From: Victivallales bacterium
GTDB lineage: Bacteria > Verrucomicrobiota > Lentisphaeria > Victivallales > Victivallaceae
Length of the DNA: 8,365 nucleotides
Assembly (NCBI GenBank): GCA_019038735.1
Contig: JAHOYW010000271.1
Span: 1-8,365, forward strand
Reading direction: 5' to 3'
Part shown: positions 1 to 6,134 of the stretch, in pieces
Layout of the letters: each line of letters begins with the position of its first letter
Numbering within the stretch: the first letter of the stretch is position 1
Notes under the pieces: model-generated
The model's input: only the letters and a program-made list of their open reading frames with translations
Told to the model about the DNA's origin: nothing
Databases searched by the model: none
Translations under genes and position numbers: made by a program

Positions 1-87
1 GATATGCACAAGGTCAAGACTTGTATTAACAATTTTGCATATTTCTACTTTTTCTCGCAAACTTCATATATACTGAAATCATTGGCA

Positions 88-223
88 CCGGAAGAATATA
101 TTTCTTTAGCACCAAAAAACAAGAAAAAAAACTTTGAACATAATGCTTGTGTTTTTATATTTTCCGCATTATTGTAGGGATATTGGCATTGGAGGATGCC
201 TCGACGTCTGCCGGAAGAATATA
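88..223 (+). repeat. 13-bp direct repeat pair, in frame
   Basis: The word CCGGAAGAATATA occurs perfectly at 88-100 and 211-223. The offset is 123 bases, exactly 41 codons, so both copies read Pro-Glu-Glu-Tyr in the same open frame. The flanks are only loosely similar. No mobile-element ends are seen around either copy. Confidence 0.5.
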
Positions 224-282
224 AGTCACCTCTACTGATATATGAGTTTAAACCTCTTTTTCAGCCTGTAGTCGCAGACGTC
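203..282 (+). repeat. Inverted repeat in the leader of the 396-residue protein gene
   Basis: GACGTCTGC at 203-211 is perfectly complementary to GCAGACGTC at 274-282, enclosing 62 bases. Just upstream, GGCAT (185-189) and ATGCC (196-200) could form a separate small hairpin. In RNA this would make a long closing stem ending about 18 bases before the Shine-Dalgarno sequence of the gene at 310. I recognise no known riboswitch class in it. It could be a structured leader, or a DNA-binding half-site pair, or chance. Confidence 0.35.
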
Positions 283-309
283 AGGTAAACTAAACGAAAA
301 GGAGGCAAA

Positions 310-1500
310 ATGACCAAGTCATTAGCGCCGAAACCGTCCGTCAAGTTTTTAAAACTTGAAGCCAAATCAATCCTCAAAGCACACAGAAACGCAGATTCAT
401 CCTGCTGTGATATTTTGAGAAATCTCCACCAATTCAAGGATAAACCGGATAAGGAAATCTTTGATTCGCAAACATCCTTACAGGAAGTCCAATTCGCACT
501 TGCCATGGAATACAACTTTAAAAGCTGGGTAGAACTAAAAGAATATGTTTCATCAGCAAAAAGAAAAGTTACAAAGATAGAAAACCTAGCCATGAAACCA
601 TTTAGTACAACCCTTATGGGAACATTGAATGGAGTTGCTGATTATTTTGATATTCCTATTTCAGAGCCAATGTTATATGGTCTTTCCGGGCATGCGTTTT
701 TAGTAAATATTCATAAGCAAATATGCCCAAGCAGTCCCTATTGTTGGGACAAGTCAAGATTTAATCTTTTACTTGAAAATATTGGTATTAAGATTACAGA
801 TTTAGGTTTCTATTCGCGTGAAAGCAGTTTAGAAGAGAGAAATAAGCTTGAAAATATACTTTGTAAAGCTCTTGATGCTGGAATTCCGTGTTCTCTCTGC
901 AATATGGAGAATCAACTTATAAAAGCTTATGATGAAAGGGGATTTTTTGTTGTACAACCTTGGGAGCGTCCTTGTGTGGATGCCACACCGTCAAAACTGT
1001 CCTTTGGTACTTGGAAAGAGTTTAAAGAAGAAATTCATGTTAGTTTTTATACTTTTAAAAAAGTTACTTCAGTTGATCGAACTGTCGCGATACTTGATAG
1101 TTTGGATTATGCAATCGACCTGCATGCTAAATCATCCGAATTTAGTTGGGAAGCTTATGGTATTGGGCCGGAAGCATACACAAATTGGATTAGTGCGGCG
1201 GAAGAATACGGTTCAACTCACGGAAACTGGTGGAACGCAACCGTGTGGAGTGAATGCAGAAGTATGGCCGCTAAATATTTTGCAGAAATAGGAAAAGAGT
1301 ATAAACAGGTCTTAAATCCAGCGGCTGATTTGGAAAAATTATATACAGAAGTTGCAAACAATCTGAAAGCTGTAAGCAATAAGGAAATGCCTCCGGCAGA
1401 TAAAATTTCTTTGTTAAAAGAAACTAAGAAAAAAGAAGCCGAGGCAATAAAAAGGATTAAGTCTTTTCGTGCATTACTACACAAAGTATTCACGCAATAA
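310..1500 (+). CDS. BtrH_N/C39-like domain protein with N-terminal helical module
   Basis: The start is well supported by AGGAGG at 300-305, four bases before the ATG. Residues 10-85 form a helical module with the pattern LKLEAKSILKAH, then SLQEVQFALAMEYNFKSW. I recall this pattern at the N-termini of assorted bacterial proteins, including ankyrin-type ones. Residues 98-330 resemble the BtrH N-terminal family, a papain/C39-like fold named after the butirosin acyl-transfer protein BtrH. The visible family features are MLYGLSGHAFLVNIH (121-135), the CPSSP turn (139-143), and WISAAEEYG with WWNATVWSECRSMA near 293-320. No cysteine stands at the usual nucleophile position just before the first core helix, where the sequence reads FSTTLMG around 98-104. 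Catalysis is therefore uncertain. Residues 365-390 are a Lys/Glu-rich helix. No signal peptide is seen, so it is probably cytoplasmic. It stands 134 bases from the next gene and may be monocistronic. The fold assignment is moderate; substrate and role are unknown. Confidence 0.7.
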   Translation: MTKSLAPKPSVKFLKLEAKSILKAHRNADSSCCDILRNLHQFKDKPDKEIFDSQTSLQEVQFALAMEYNFKSWVELKEYVSSAKRKVTKIENLAMKPFSTTLMGTLNGVADYFDIPISEPMLYGLSGHAFLVNIHKQICPSSPYCWDKSRFNLLLENIGIKITDLGFYSRESSLEERNKLENILCKALDAGIPCSLCNMENQLIKAYDERGFFVVQPWERPCVDATPSKLSFGTWKEFKEEIHVSFYTFKKVTSVDRTVAILDSLDYAIDLHAKSSEFSWEAYGIGPEAYTNWISAAEEYGSTHGNWWNATVWSECRSMAAKYFAEIGKEYKQVLNPAADLEKLYTEVANNLKAVSNKEMPPADKISLLKETKKKEAEAIKRIKSFRALLHKVFTQ

Positions 1501-1607
1501 TAATAATATTAGCATTCATTATATTTGAACGTCCTCATCAAAAAAATATTTATAAGAGATTGCTATTGTCGTAAAAACGGCTAGATTAAATTCCGGTTAT
1601 GTAAGAT

Positions 1608-1623
1608 AAAAAAATATTTTTTT
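1608..1623 (+). repeat. Perfect 16-bp A/T palindrome abutting a ribosome binding site
   Basis: AAAAAAATATTTTTTT reads identically on both strands and runs straight into the AAGGTGA ribosome binding site (1624-1630) of the DUF1846 gene. A partial copy, AAAAAAATATTT, lies at 1540-1551 in the same intergenic stretch. A six-pair A-U hairpin could form in RNA, but it would be weak. An A/U-rich translation enhancer or a curved-DNA promoter element is as likely. Confidence 0.4.
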
Positions 1624-1634
1624 AAGGTGACTAT

Positions 1635-3152
1635 ATGAAAAAAACCGGATTTGACAATGAGAAGTATTTACAGGAACAGTCTCAAGCGATTTTAGAACGC
1701 GCCGCGCAATTCGATAATAAACTGTATTTGGAATTTGGCGGAAAGTTGATGTTTGATTATCACGCCGCGCGGATTCTCCCCGGCTTCGACCCCAATGTAA
1801 AAATTAAACTTCTGCAAAAACTCAAAGATAATATTGATATTATTATTTGTATTTATGCCGGCGATATAGCACGCAAAAAAATTCGTGCGGATTTCGGTGT
1901 CAGCTATGATGCCGATACTATGCGTTTAATCGATGACCTGCGTGGGTACGGGTTAAACGTCAAAGCGGTTATTGTTACCCGCTATGAAGATCAGCCCATT
2001 GTCAATGGTTTTATTAATAAACTCAAACGAAGAGATATTGATGTTTATACTCATCGTGCTATCAAGGGCTATCCGACTGACTTGGATATGATTATCAGTG
2101 ATGACGGCTACGGAGCAAATGCTCACATAAAAACTGATAAACCGATTGTGATTGTAACAGGTCCAGGTCCAGGCAGCGGAAAAATGGCGACTTGTCTGTC
2201 ACAGGTATATCATGAACATCAAAATGGAGTTTCAGCCGGATACGCTAAATTTGAAACTTTCCCGATTTGGAGTATTCCCCTTAAACACCCGGTCAATATC
2301 GCATACGAAGCCGCTACCGCGGATCTCGGTGATTACAATCAAGTCGATCCTTTCCACTTGGAAGCTTACGGCGAAACCACTATCAATTATAACCGCGATG
2401 TTGAAATTTTCCCGGTTGTCAAACGTATTGTCGCAAAAATAATGGATAACAGTCGGATTTATCAATCTCCGACAGATATGGGTGTAAACCGTGCCGGATT
2501 CGCGATCGTCGATGACGAAGCTGTCTGTAAAGCTTCTGTCCAAGAAATTATCCGCCGTTATTTCCGCTATAAATGTGAATACGCATTAGGCTTGACTGAA
2601 CAAATCACCGTTGATCGCGTCAAGCTTTTGATGGATGATCTTGAAGTAGGTGAAGAAGACCGTAAAATAGTGTCTCCTGCCCGTAAAGCTGCTTATGCCG
2701 CCGAAAAACAAGAAGACAAAGGGAATGATGGTTTATATTGCGGCGCGGCTCTGGAATTGCCGGACGGCTCGATTATCAGCGGGAAAAATTCACCCTTAAT
2801 GCACGCGTCTTCAAGTTGTATTCTTAATGCAGTCAAACAACTAGCGAAACTGCCGGATGATTTAATGTTGATTTCCCCGGAAGTTCTTGAAGCAGTCAGT
2901 ACACTCAAGAGAGATATTCAAAACAGTCGTCGTTTAAGCTTGGATATGGAAGAAATGATGATTGCCTTGAGCGTAAGTACATTAAGCAATCCGGCAGTCA
3001 AACTGGCAATAGAAAAACTGCGTGATTTGCGTGGATGCGAAATGCATGTTACTCACATGCCGACACCTGGAGACGAAGCCGGCTTGCGAAAACTTGGCAT
3101 AAATCTGACTTGTGACGCAAACTTCTCAAGTAAAAATCTATTTATTGATTAA
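1635..3152 (+). CDS. DUF1846 (UPF0371) family protein
   Basis: This is a full-length member of DUF1846, a family with solved structures but, to my knowledge, no established reaction. The N-terminus (KTGFDNEKYLQEQSQAILER) and the segment YLEFGGKLMFDYHAARILPG (31-50) are typical. So is the glycine-rich loop TGPGPGSGKMATCLSQ (175-190), which resembles a nucleotide-binding P-loop. HPVNIAYEAATADLGDYNQ (218-236) is also a strongly conserved family stretch. The length of 505 residues is normal. AAGGTGA at 1624-1630 supports the start. There is no signal peptide or membrane segment, so it is likely cytosolic. By eye it is richer in G+C and in C-ending codons than the gene before it, as expected for a well-expressed housekeeping-like gene. 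Its stop overlaps that of the convergent lipoprotein gene by four bases, with no terminator between them. A nucleotide-dependent role is inference from the loop alone. Confidence 0.92.
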   Translation: MKKTGFDNEKYLQEQSQAILERAAQFDNKLYLEFGGKLMFDYHAARILPGFDPNVKIKLLQKLKDNIDIIICIYAGDIARKKIRADFGVSYDADTMRLIDDLRGYGLNVKAVIVTRYEDQPIVNGFINKLKRRDIDVYTHRAIKGYPTDLDMIISDDGYGANAHIKTDKPIVIVTGPGPGSGKMATCLSQVYHEHQNGVSAGYAKFETFPIWSIPLKHPVNIAYEAATADLGDYNQVDPFHLEAYGETTINYNRDVEIFPVVKRIVAKIMDNSRIYQSPTDMGVNRAGFAIVDDEAVCKASVQEIIRRYFRYKCEYALGLTEQITVDRVKLLMDDLEVGEEDRKIVSPARKAAYAAEKQEDKGNDGLYCGAALELPDGSIISGKNSPLMHASSSCILNAVKQLAKLPDDLMLISPEVLEAVSTLKRDIQNSRRLSLDMEEMMIALSVSTLSNPAVKLAIEKLRDLRGCEMHVTHMPTPGDEAGLRKLGINLTCDANFSSKNLFID

Positions 3153-3430
3153 CCGCCTGCCCTGCCGAATACTTTGCGTGAGTTTATCTCTTGTTGACGT
3201 TTGAAGTCTTTGTCAAGGCTGTCCATATATGATTTTTCATATTTATTGAGCCCGAGAGTACTGCCGTCAGGGAGAGTTTCCGGTTCGTATGCTTTCGCTT
3301 TCGGCTTACTGACCCGTCTGCTCCTTCTGGTTTTTCTGACTGGGGTATTTAAATCTTTCCATACGGCACAGCCGCTGGCAAGAAAAACTATCGCGCTGAG
3401 ACAAAATATAAGCATGCTGGTCTTTTTCAT
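3149..3430 (-). CDS. Small basic lipoprotein, probably outer membrane
   Basis: This 93-residue protein has a clear type II signal peptide: MKK, a hydrophobic run to residue 18, then lipobox LASGC with the lipidated cysteine at position 21. Residue +2 is Ala rather than Asp, which by the usual rule favours outer-membrane sorting. The mature part begins with a very basic stretch (32-46, RKTRRSRRVSKPKAK). It ends in a charged, probably helical tail with KYEKSYMDSLDKDFKRQQE (63-81). I recognise no domain. Binding to an acidic partner such as peptidoglycan, phosphate-rich glycolipid or RNA would fit the charge but is speculation. GGAG (minus strand of 3438-3441) sits seven bases before the start. 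A promoter-like TTGTGA (3479-3484) with TGTAGAAT (3459-3466) lies upstream on the same strand, with unusually short spacing. It converges on the DUF1846 gene. Confidence 0.8.
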   Translation of the reverse strand: MKKTSMLIFCLSAIVFLASGCAVWKDLNTPVRKTRRSRRVSKPKAKAYEPETLPDGSTLGLNKYEKSYMDSLDKDFKRQQEINSRKVFGRAGG

Positions 3431-3529
3431 TTTTTAGCTCCGAGTGCTGTTTAGAGTTATTCTACATAGCTCAATATCTCACAAAAAAGTGTATTTTACA
3501 AAATAAATAGATTTTTTTCTTCAATAAAA

Positions 3530-3558
3530 TTGCAAAACCAGTCTAGACAGTATATAAA
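3530..3558 (+). promoter_or_regulatory. Sigma-70-type promoter of the ArsF/ArsG-like operon
   Basis: TTGCAA (3530-3535) and TATAAA (3553-3558) are separated by 17 bases, near the bacterial housekeeping consensus. They sit about 25 bases ahead of the first gene, giving a short untranslated leader. The spacer contains the perfect palindrome GTCTAGAC (3541-3548), well placed for a repressor or activator. No regulator gene is adjacent, so an operator role is only a suggestion. Confidence 0.5.
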
Positions 3559-3583
3559 AATAGAGAAATAACAATCAAGGTGC

Positions 3584-4054
3584 ATGATGAAAAAAATTGT
3601 AAAGGTTTTAAAACATATATTAATAGCTTTTGTTTTAATCAGCATCGGTTTTGCTTTGGGTAAGCATAGTGTTTCCAAAAAAATAATGCAGGAAAAGGAC
3701 ACGAATAAAATATCTCTAGTGAGAGTCTATTACATACATGGAACTCTTCGCTGCGCAACTTGCAACAGTATCCAGAAAATGACTGAAGCATTGCTAAAAA
3801 AACAATTCGCAAAAGAAATGGCTGATGGGAAAATTGAATTTTCTCAGGTCAATTTCCAGGAAAATGATGCTCTGGCAAAACGTTTTAACGTACTTTCCAG
3901 CTCTGTCATCGTTGCTAAAATACAAGCAGGCAAAATCCTTGAGCATCAAACCCTTAATAAAGTCTGGGAATTATTCCAGAAACCTGCTGAATTCAACGCT
4001 TACCTGAGTAAAGCCATAGAGCGTTATCTGCCACCGCAAGGAGAAGACAAATGA
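3584..4054 (+). CDS. arsF: ArsF-family membrane-anchored thioredoxin-like protein
   Basis: The 156-residue protein has an N-terminal membrane anchor (about 8-26) and a thioredoxin-like domain from residue 45. The domain carries VYYIHGTLRCATCNSIQK with the redox pair Cys57 and Cys60, then VNFQENDALAKRFNV (89-103) and a valine-rich strand (SSSVIV). This pattern matches the family annotated as nitrophenyl compound nitroreductase subunit ArsF. That family is named after the Shewanella arsEFG system, which reduces nitro-aromatic arsenicals. The anchor plus CxxC suggests an extracytoplasmic thiol-disulfide role. Two ATG codons are possible. AAGG at 3577-3580 is three bases before the first and six before the second (3587), so the second may be the true start. 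Its stop overlaps the next start as ATGA, indicating translational coupling. No ArsE, ArsR or other arsenic gene is visible, so an arsenical substrate is not established here. A general thiol-relay function is as plausible. Confidence 0.75.
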   Translation: MMKKIVKVLKHILIAFVLISIGFALGKHSVSKKIMQEKDTNKISLVRVYYIHGTLRCATCNSIQKMTEALLKKQFAKEMADGKIEFSQVNFQENDALAKRFNVLSSSVIVAKIQAGKILEHQTLNKVWELFQKPAEFNAYLSKAIERYLPPQGEDK

Positions 4055-4740
4055 CCTGGCTGGTAATTTTTAGCGCATTGTGGCTCGGAATACTGACCGC
4101 GATTAGCCCATGTCCTTTGGCGAGCAATATTGCCGCGATTTCCTTCATAGGACGACAAATTGGCAATAAACGTGGCGTTATTTTTTCCGGTATATTATAC
4201 ACTCTCGGACGCACCCTGACTTATATGCTTCTTGGAGCCGGGATTGTCGCCGGTCTGATGGCCAGCGGTGAAGTGTCACGTTTTCTGCAGCAATATCTTA
4301 ATGAAGCACTTGGACCGATTTTGATTCTTCTTGGAATGATTCTTCTCGGTATGATCGGGAAAAAGCTTTCCCTGAATCTTTTTGCTGATGGAATTCAAAA
4401 GAAAGTGGAGAAAAATGGAATATATTTTGCTTTGCCGCTTGGCGTGCTTTTTGCTTTGTCCTTTTGTCCAATATCAGCCGCTTTGTTTTTTGGGGCATTG
4501 ATTCCTTTGGCACTTAAGCATTCAAGCTTATATATATTGCCTTCAATTTACGGAATAGGAACAGCCTTGCCGGTAATATTTTTCGCGTTCCTAATTGCCT
4601 TCGGCGGCGAATACCTTGCTAAAGCATTTAATTGCCTGACTAAAACAGAAATATGGCTTCGGCGCATCACCGGCATACTTTTCATTCTTGTTGGAATATA
4701 TTATTCCCTGAACTACATCTACGGCATAAACTTTTTGTAG
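4051..4740 (+). CDS. arsG: ArsG-family / CcdA-like six-helix membrane protein
   Basis: The 229 residues are dominated by about six membrane helices (near 2-24, 45-70, 85-105, 127-152, 160-187 and 203-225). Each half begins with a cysteine-proline motif: SPCPLA with Cys21 in the first helix and SFCPISA with Cys139 in the fourth. This arrangement is characteristic of the CcdA/DsbD/TauE-like superfamily, where the two cysteines pass electrons across the membrane. The closest family I recognise is the ArsG type, annotated as an aminobenzylarsenical efflux permease. Features are GILYTLGRTLTYMLLGAG (47-64) and the conserved SNIAAISFIGR (25-35). AAGGAG at 4038-4043, inside the preceding gene, gives a strong start. 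The overlap with the ArsF-like gene and their shared promoter imply a complex or relay. Function could be export, thiol transfer, or both; the paired cysteines favour a redox part. Confidence 0.78.
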   Translation: MTWLVIFSALWLGILTAISPCPLASNIAAISFIGRQIGNKRGVIFSGILYTLGRTLTYMLLGAGIVAGLMASGEVSRFLQQYLNEALGPILILLGMILLGMIGKKLSLNLFADGIQKKVEKNGIYFALPLGVLFALSFCPISAALFFGALIPLALKHSSLYILPSIYGIGTALPVIFFAFLIAFGGEYLAKAFNCLTKTEIWLRRITGILFILVGIYYSLNYIYGINFL

Positions 4741-4818
4741 ATAATTTTAAAATACACAAAAATGCAAACGATTACTTCACAACACAATATGAGTCCTCTT
4801 TTTAGACAAAAGCAATTT

Positions 4819-4857
4819 AAAAGCTTGTTTTTACTGAAAAGCTGTAGTATTTATTAT
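4819..4857 (+). promoter_or_regulatory. Shared upstream element, copy 1 (kinase gene)
   Basis: This stretch contains CTTGTTTTT (4824-4832), an A-rich spacer and TGTAGTATTTATTA (4843-4856). It closely matches a second copy before the CgeB-like gene. TGTAGTAT begins 54 bases before the kinase start codon, which suits a promoter -10 region (TAGTAT). TTGTTT is only 14 bases further upstream, short for a standard -35 box. Either the -10 works without it or another sigma factor or activator is involved. No clear terminator hairpin for the preceding operon is seen in 4741-4818. Confidence 0.4.
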
Positions 4858-4896
4858 TTGACTTAAAGCAAAAATTAACTTAATTAACAGGGTATC

Positions 4897-6039
4897 ATGC
4901 AAAAGATACAAATGAACAATTGGAAATGGCTTATCAAAGATACTACTTTGCTGTGCGGCTGGTTTGAGCGGTGGGAGGATTTTTCTCGTAATTCACTTGT
5001 TAAGCAAAATCCTGTCCGGATAGTTTTCAAGGTTGAAGATCGTTTTTATGTTAAAGTTGAGCAGCCTGTTGATTTCTGGCGCAAACTGCGTAATTTTTTT
5101 TCTCCTAAAGCCGCGAAAGAATTTTCAACAGGTTGCGCTCTTGAAGCCGCCGGAGTTCCGGTAGTAAAACATTTAGGCTGGGCAAGGCGCGGCTCTTCAA
5201 ATATGCTTCTAACCAAAGCAGTACTGGAATCCTGCTCGGTTCATGAATACTGGTATAATGAAATTATTTACGGCAGTGCTTCGAAAAAAAACTTTCTGGA
5301 GAACTTTGCCGGATTCTTAAAATTATTCTTTAAGTCAGGCTTCTATCACCCTGACTTCCATATCGGCAATATTCTGTATTCACCAGCAACAGAAAGCTTT
5401 GCACTGGTGGATGTTTACGGCGTTTATCGTCCCAATAAATTATCAGAGCGGCAAATAAACCGGCACAAGCGGATATTTCTGGAATTATATCGCGGCTTGA
5501 GCGATTCTGAGGCAGTAGATTTTTTAATGAAAGTCAGAAATGAGTTGACTTTAGAGGAAGCCGGAGAATTTTGGAGAGCGGGTCTGATTGCAAAAGCTGC
5601 TCGAATTCAAAAGGACTGGTCCAAACGACGCTCTCAGATAGAAAATTATTATTCTAAATTTGTAAAAGTTTCAGAGCTGTCCGGCAAAAAATTTATTGTG
5701 CGCAAAATATTCGGATCAACACCGGCAGTAAGTTTAAATACAATCCCCGATTGCCTGAACGAAAATTATTTTAACATAATGCGTTTACCACACGGCGAAG
5801 CTGAAGCTTTATGGTTGGAATCTTTTCGACTGGAACTACTTGGAGTAGATCATCTGCGTGCCCTTGTTTTTGAGAAACCCGACACACTTTATCTCGAAAA
5901 AGCAGTTTTCGGCAGCACAAAAGCTCCCAAGGACAAAATTGAAGAATTCATTACCCGCGCAAAAACAGCAGGCGTGGAAATCAATGGTAAATCTTTACTG
6001 CAACTCCCAGGAAATCGAATTGTCAGGGGTAAAATATAA
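4897..6039 (+). CDS. Lipopolysaccharide (WaaP/InaA-type) kinase-like protein
   Basis: This belongs to the protein-kinase-like superfamily, lipopolysaccharide kinase branch, whose members phosphorylate heptose or Kdo in the lipopolysaccharide inner core. The likely ATP-binding lysine is Lys53 in RFYVKVEQP. A helix with KEFSTGCALEAAGVPVVKHLG (about 74-94) supplies the usual glutamate. The catalytic loop is HPDFHIGNIL (151-160), with Asp153 and Asn158, and the metal-binding aspartate is Asp172 in LVDVYGVY. All key residues are present, so it should be active. Residues 260-380 continue beyond the usual kinase core. They contain two similar words, KIFGSTPA (270-277) and AVFGSTKAP (336-344), and match no domain I know. 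AGGG just before 4892 gives a modest ribosome binding site; Met6 is a possible alternative start. It lies in a glycan-biosynthesis neighbourhood, which supports a glycolipid rather than an antibiotic or protein substrate. Confidence 0.75.
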   Translation: MQKIQMNNWKWLIKDTTLLCGWFERWEDFSRNSLVKQNPVRIVFKVEDRFYVKVEQPVDFWRKLRNFFSPKAAKEFSTGCALEAAGVPVVKHLGWARRGSSNMLLTKAVLESCSVHEYWYNEIIYGSASKKNFLENFAGFLKLFFKSGFYHPDFHIGNILYSPATESFALVDVYGVYRPNKLSERQINRHKRIFLELYRGLSDSEAVDFLMKVRNELTLEEAGEFWRAGLIAKAARIQKDWSKRRSQIENYYSKFVKVSELSGKKFIVRKIFGSTPAVSLNTIPDCLNENYFNIMRLPHGEAEALWLESFRLELLGVDHLRALVFEKPDTLYLEKAVFGSTKAPKDKIEEFITRAKTAGVEINGKSLLQLPGNRIVRGKI

Positions 6040-6058
6040 GTACTGATTTATCTAATCA

Positions 6059-6095
6059 AAAAACTTGTTTTTTAAAAAAAATGTAGTATTTGTTA
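6059..6095 (+). promoter_or_regulatory. Shared upstream element, copy 2 (CgeB-like gene)
   Basis: CTTGTTTTTT (6064-6073), an A-run and TGTAGTATTTGTTA (6082-6095) repeat the element found upstream of the kinase gene. The 14-base downstream half differs at one position. TGTAGTAT starts 53 bases before the start codon, against 54 in the other copy. AAAAAAC-TT-GTTTTTT (6058-6073) is also an inverted repeat, too tight to be a good terminator. This copy implies that the CgeB-like gene has its own promoter despite lying only 95 bases after the kinase gene. Confidence 0.4.
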
Positions 6096-6134
6096 GGCTA
6101 TTAACGAATTCAAAATTATAAGCAAAGGAAAATC

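Larger units (their letters stand above)
1..309 (+). other. Leader region with no confident gene; open frame broken by one amber codon
   Basis: No recognised gene lies here. One forward frame is open from base 1 to an amber codon at 175-177, and then open again to an ochre codon at 286-288. This is the same frame as the gene starting at 310. The translation is rich in Phe, Tyr and Lys and matches no family I know. It repeats short words such as KSLAP (codons from 76), SLAPK (from 103) and PEEY (from 88 and 211). It could be the tail of a gene entering from the left, a decayed coding region or chance. No ribosome binding site precedes the ATG at 4. The last 130 bases also hold inverted repeats, so a structured 5' leader for the next gene is an alternative reading. 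Confidence 0.35.

Noticed and set aside
114..156. Possible terminator hairpin, ACAAG with CTTGT extended by A and T runs
   Set aside because: The stem is almost entirely A-T, has a bulge and a 22-base loop, and is too weak to call a terminator.
146..180. Possible third copy of the CTTGTTTTT...TGTAG element
   Set aside because: The two halves are 27 bases apart instead of 18-19 and both are imperfect, so chance in A/T-rich DNA is more likely.
261..593. 110-codon minus-strand open frame over the start of the first gene
   Set aside because: It overlaps a gene with a strong AGGAGG site and family motifs; its own translation shows no recognisable domain.
2232..2543. 103-codon open frame on the minus strand inside the DUF1846 gene
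   Set aside because: It lies wholly within a well-conserved gene on the other strand, resembles no family and has no sign of its own ribosome binding site.
3584..4740. Complete arsenic-resistance operon
   Set aside because: Only ArsF- and ArsG-type genes are present; there is no arsR, arsE, arsC, arsB or arsM in the window.
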